This document shows positions 62,045-64,000 of a stretch of 64,000 nucleotides of DNA, piece by piece. A program made the translations under genes and the position numbers. Under the pieces are notes generated by a model. The model did not search any database, was not told where the DNA came from, and worked only from the letters and a program-made list of their open reading frames with translations. The DNA comes from Phycisphaerales bacterium (GTDB lineage: Bacteria > Planctomycetota > Phycisphaerae > Phycisphaerales > UBA1924): NCBI GenBank assembly GCA_029260455.1, contig JAJDDF010000006.1, forward strand, positions 491,394 through 555,393. Reading direction: 5' to 3'. Numbering within the stretch: position 1 is the stretch's first letter; each line of letters opens with the position of its first letter.

Positions 62045-62464
62045 ATGAAGAAGATTTATGTCGGGAACTTGCCGTTTTCTATGAATGATGGCGAGCTCCG
62101 AGACTTGTTCGCGGCCCATGGCAATGTGATGTCCGCGTCGGTGGTGATGGATCGGGAAACTGGTCGTTCGCGCGGTTTTGGTTTTGTCGAAATGGATGAC
62201 GGCGAAACTGAAGCAGCGATTAACGCCCTCAATGGTTCTGTGTTCAATGGCCGCGACCTGCGCGTCAATGAAGCACGCCCCCGCGAAGATCGTGGTGGCG
62301 GCGGCGGCGGTGGTGGTGGTCGTGGCGGCTACGGCGGCGGCCGTGGTGGCTACGGCGGCGGTGGTGGTAGTGGCGGTGGTGGTCGCTATGCCGGCAGTGG
62401 CGGCGGCGGCGGCGGTGGTGGTGGTCGCGGTGGCGCCGGTGGCGGTGGCGGCGGCCGCTGGTAG
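62045..62464 (+). CDS. Glycine-rich RRM RNA-binding protein
   Basis: A 139-residue protein: one RNA-recognition motif (residues about 1-80) with RNP2 IYVGNL and RNP1 RGFGFVEM, followed by a tail that is nearly all glycine with Arg, Tyr and Ser (GGRGGYGGGRGGYGG). Similar small RNA chaperones are common in cyanobacteria and planctomycetes and rise in the cold. The tail is coded by GGC/GGT runs prone to slippage, so its length may vary between strains. A strong terminator follows the stop, so it is transcribed alone. A hairpin lies in the leader. Confidence 0.93.
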   Translation: MKKIYVGNLPFSMNDGELRDLFAAHGNVMSASVVMDRETGRSRGFGFVEMDDGETEAAINALNGSVFNGRDLRVNEARPREDRGGGGGGGGGRGGYGGGRGGYGGGGGSGGGGRYAGSGGGGGGGGGRGGAGGGGGGRW

Positions 62465-62483
62465 ATCGCAGCAGATAGAGAGA

Positions 62484-62512
62484 AGCCCCGACCACGCGGT
62501 CGGGGCTTTTCT
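62484..62512 (+). terminator. Intrinsic terminator of the RRM gene
   Basis: AGCCCCGACC (62484-62493) pairs perfectly with GGTCGGGGCT (62498-62507), loop ACGC, followed by TTTCT. It lies 20 bp after the RRM stop codon and marks the end of the region with normal composition for this window. Confidence 0.9.
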
Positions 62513-62558
62513 GTCTCATCACCACACGACGATGGTGAAAGCTTTCCTCGCCTCGATT

Positions 62559-63008
62559 TCAGATGCGGGGCGTGGGGGGCTGCGTGTCTCGTTCCGATAG
62601 AGCGGGCGGAGCCGCCCCGAGCGCGTCCAGGAGCCGATCGAGTCGCGCGAGCTCCCGGTCCGAACACTCGAAGAACTCGAGTCCGTAGCCGGGCGCCTCG
62701 ACCTCCTGGCTCGATCCTCCTCGCATCTCGCGACGCGTCCAGACGACGCGCGCGGTGAGCTGAAGCTCACCCCCCAGCGGCATGTCGATCGCGACGATGA
62801 CGCGTCGGCCGGATTCGAGGGGCTCCCAGGATCTCAGGAACGCACCACCCCGAGACAGGTTGGCCGTCGTTTCTTCGGCGCTCCGAAAGAACCGATTGCC
62901 GGTGACGGGATCCGATTCGGGATCCACGGTCGAGATTCGGACCGGAACCGCCGTCGCGACCCTCGGATATTTTTGAAGACTCGTTGCGGCTTGTCGCCAT
63001 TCGCCCAT
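62559..63008 (-). CDS. PilZ-domain protein
   Basis: A 149-residue protein from ATG 63008, which has AGGAGAGG at good spacing. The PilZ pattern is visible: YPRVATAVPVRI in place of the RxxxR element, ANLSRGGAFLRS for the D/NxSxxG element, then strands RVIVAIDMPLGGELQLTARVVW and GYGLEFF. PilZ domains bind cyclic di-GMP, but the RxxxR arginine order is not certain here. The gene is in the region whose base usage differs from the rest of the window. Confidence 0.85.
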   Translation of the reverse strand: MGEWRQAATSLQKYPRVATAVPVRISTVDPESDPVTGNRFFRSAEETTANLSRGGAFLRSWEPLESGRRVIVAIDMPLGGELQLTARVVWTRREMRGGSSQEVEAPGYGLEFFECSDRELARLDRLLDALGAAPPALSERDTQPPTPRI

Positions 63009-63078
63009 GGGATGCACCTCTCCTGCCGATGGCATCGGCCATCGAGGGACAGGCTTGAGTCGCGCCCACGATTCGGGA

Positions 63079-63104
63079 TGAAAACCACCCGGGAAAGCCC
63101 GGGT
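63079..63104 (-). terminator. Intrinsic terminator after the recombinase-like ORF
   Basis: ACCCGGG (63087-63093) pairs with CCCGGGT (63098-63104) around a 4-nt loop; on the minus strand the stem is followed by GGTTTTCATCC. It lies 10 bp beyond the stop of the ORF at 63114. Confidence 0.65.
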
Positions 63105-63113
63105 CGACTCGGC

Positions 63114-63986
63114 TCAGAGGCCGAGACCCAGGAAGGGAAAGCGAATCCTGGTGCCCTGGCTGACGGCGGGGCTGATCGGCGCGTCGTCGAAGAGCACGCG
63201 CTCGGCCCGGGCGCTGCGTCCCTGGCTCTGCTTGCCAGCTTTCTTCTTGATCGCCTTGCGGTGCTCGGTCAGGGCTTCGGCGCTGCGGCTGAGATCGTTG
63301 GGGACGAAGTCGGCGACCTCGGCCTGCTTGGCGCGGCGTTCGCAGATCTCGGACAGGACCTTCATCGTGAGGCGCTTGCCCTCGATCTTGCCCGCGCGGC
63401 CCACCGTGCAGAGGAGGGGACCCTCGTGATCACCGCGATTGTCGAGCCAATCTTCGAGGCAGATCAGTTCGTCGTTGCTCAATTCGACCCGCCGCCCACG
63501 TCCGCCGCTGGCGCGGAGCACGATATTGCAGACGCCGGTCTTGTTGCTGAATCGCACGCTGTCGATCGTGAGTGCCGTGATCTCGGCGATCTTGAGTCCA
63601 CAATTCACGAGGGCGAAGAGCACGGTATCGCGCCGGCCCTCGGTCGTCCCGGTCGCCGCACATGCCGCGCCCAGAGCCCGCAACTCGCCATCGCCGAGCA
63701 GCCGACCGCGCTGCGCGGCCTTCTTCTTACTCGTCTTGGCGGGCTTGGTATCGGTACTGCCGACGGCGGCCTCTTCTTCACTCGGGACGAATCCGAGTTG
63801 GGAGCATTCCTGGATCACCTTCGTGAGGGTGGATCGAATCTTCTGGACGTGGGAGGGCGAATAGCTCTCGGGCACGACGCGGTAGCTTCGGGTCGTGTCG
63901 CGTCGACAGCGCAGGGCCTCGATCCGCGCCGGTGCGCCTTTTTCCTTGAGAATCGTGAGGGCGGCGGCGCCATGGAAAGGCTGCAC
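63114..63986 (-). CDS. Degenerate tyrosine-recombinase-like protein (start may lie outside the window)
   Basis: The frame encodes 290 residues from GTG 63986 and stays open to the window edge, so the true start may be further right. The middle resembles the catalytic domain of phage-type integrases: DTVLFALVNCGLKIAEITALTID lines up with the helix that carries the first catalytic Arg, here Lys (GLKIAE instead of GLRxSE). No HxxR or C-terminal Tyr box was seen; NDLSRSAEAL sits where HxLRHT would be. The last third is basic (HRKAIKKKAGKQSQGRSARAE). It may be a non-catalytic relative or a decayed integrase. The frame is preceded by typical integrase-like N-terminal composition only weakly. Confidence 0.5.
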   Translation of the reverse strand: MQPFHGAAALTILKEKGAPARIEALRCRRDTTRSYRVVPESYSPSHVQKIRSTLTKVIQECSQLGFVPSEEEAAVGSTDTKPAKTSKKKAAQRGRLLGDGELRALGAACAATGTTEGRRDTVLFALVNCGLKIAEITALTIDSVRFSNKTGVCNIVLRASGGRGRRVELSNDELICLEDWLDNRGDHEGPLLCTVGRAGKIEGKRLTMKVLSEICERRAKQAEVADFVPNDLSRSAEALTEHRKAIKKKAGKQSQGRSARAERVLFDDAPISPAVSQGTRIRFPFLGLGL

Positions 63987-64000
63987 CTGGTGCCAGGGGA

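Noticed and set aside
62300..62461. GGT/GGC-rich run considered as a microsatellite or array
   Set aside because: It is in frame with the RRM gene and codes for its glycine tail.
62513..64000. A prophage or genomic island boundary
   Set aside because: Only one degenerate recombinase-like ORF, no att repeat or tRNA at the edge, and no phage structural genes; recorded as a composition finding instead.

Overview
The window looks like chromosomal DNA from a planctomycete, most likely a Phycisphaerae-type lineage. This is inferred from gene content: a secreted protein with a C-terminal PEP-CTERM-like tail (PSPGAVGLLGLAG then basic residues), an ASPIC/UnbV beta-propeller protein ending in dockerin-like repeats, tandem TPR-sulfotransferases, an ExbB/ExbD/von Willebrand operon, a very large PQQ-propeller protein, the futalosine-pathway gene mqnA, an NCAIR-free scatter of housekeeping genes, and FliD/FliS. 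Genes are packed tightly with many 4-bp stop/start overlaps.

Layout. 1-6.8 kb (minus): rseP (cut by the window edge), dxr, an RNase E/G without the usual zinc-link cysteines, and PTS enzyme I. 7.1-8.3 kb (plus): compact Rho, overlapping convergent gmk. 9.0-11.4 kb (minus): unknown exported protein and holA. 11.7-19.2 kb (plus): a non-canonical EF-G, then a coupled run of a ketosynthase that has lost both active-site histidines, a GxxExxY protein, an intact ketosynthase, a one-pass membrane protein and a YrdC-like/low-molecular-weight phosphatase fusion. 19.2-25.3 kb (minus): exported helical protein, two ExbD, ExbB, a TonB-like/vWA protein and a DoxX-like membrane protein. 25.4-28.5 kb (plus): tRNA-Leu(UAG), a small unknown, a class V aminotransferase, holB. 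28.5-33.0 kb (minus): fliS, an unusually large fliD, a small unknown, a histone-H1-like repeat protein. 33.3-37.6 kb: class II DAHP synthase, a YjdF-like membrane protein, HIT protein, leucyl aminopeptidase. 37.6-50.9 kb (minus): small membrane protein, DciA-like protein, duplicated TPR-sulfotransferases, PEP-CTERM-like protein, ASPIC/dockerin protein, GlpT-type transporter, 1.4-kilo-residue PQQ protein. 51-62.5 kb: small membrane proteins, pdxA, lptB with a PEGA lipoprotein, NeuD-like acyltransferase, mqnA, a sigma-factor-like multi-HTH protein, trkH/trkA, glutamate dehydrogenase and a glycine-rich RRM protein with a clear terminator.

The last 1.45 kb (PilZ protein and a degenerate tyrosine-recombinase-like ORF) reads as a different, GC-richer sequence style, and is either acquired DNA or an assembly join.

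No complete mobile element, CRISPR array, rRNA or classical defence system is visible. The most unusual points are the catalytically asymmetric ketosynthase pair, the ExbB/ExbD operon with a vWA protein in the TonB position, the sigma-like protein beside mqnA, and the composition break at the right end.
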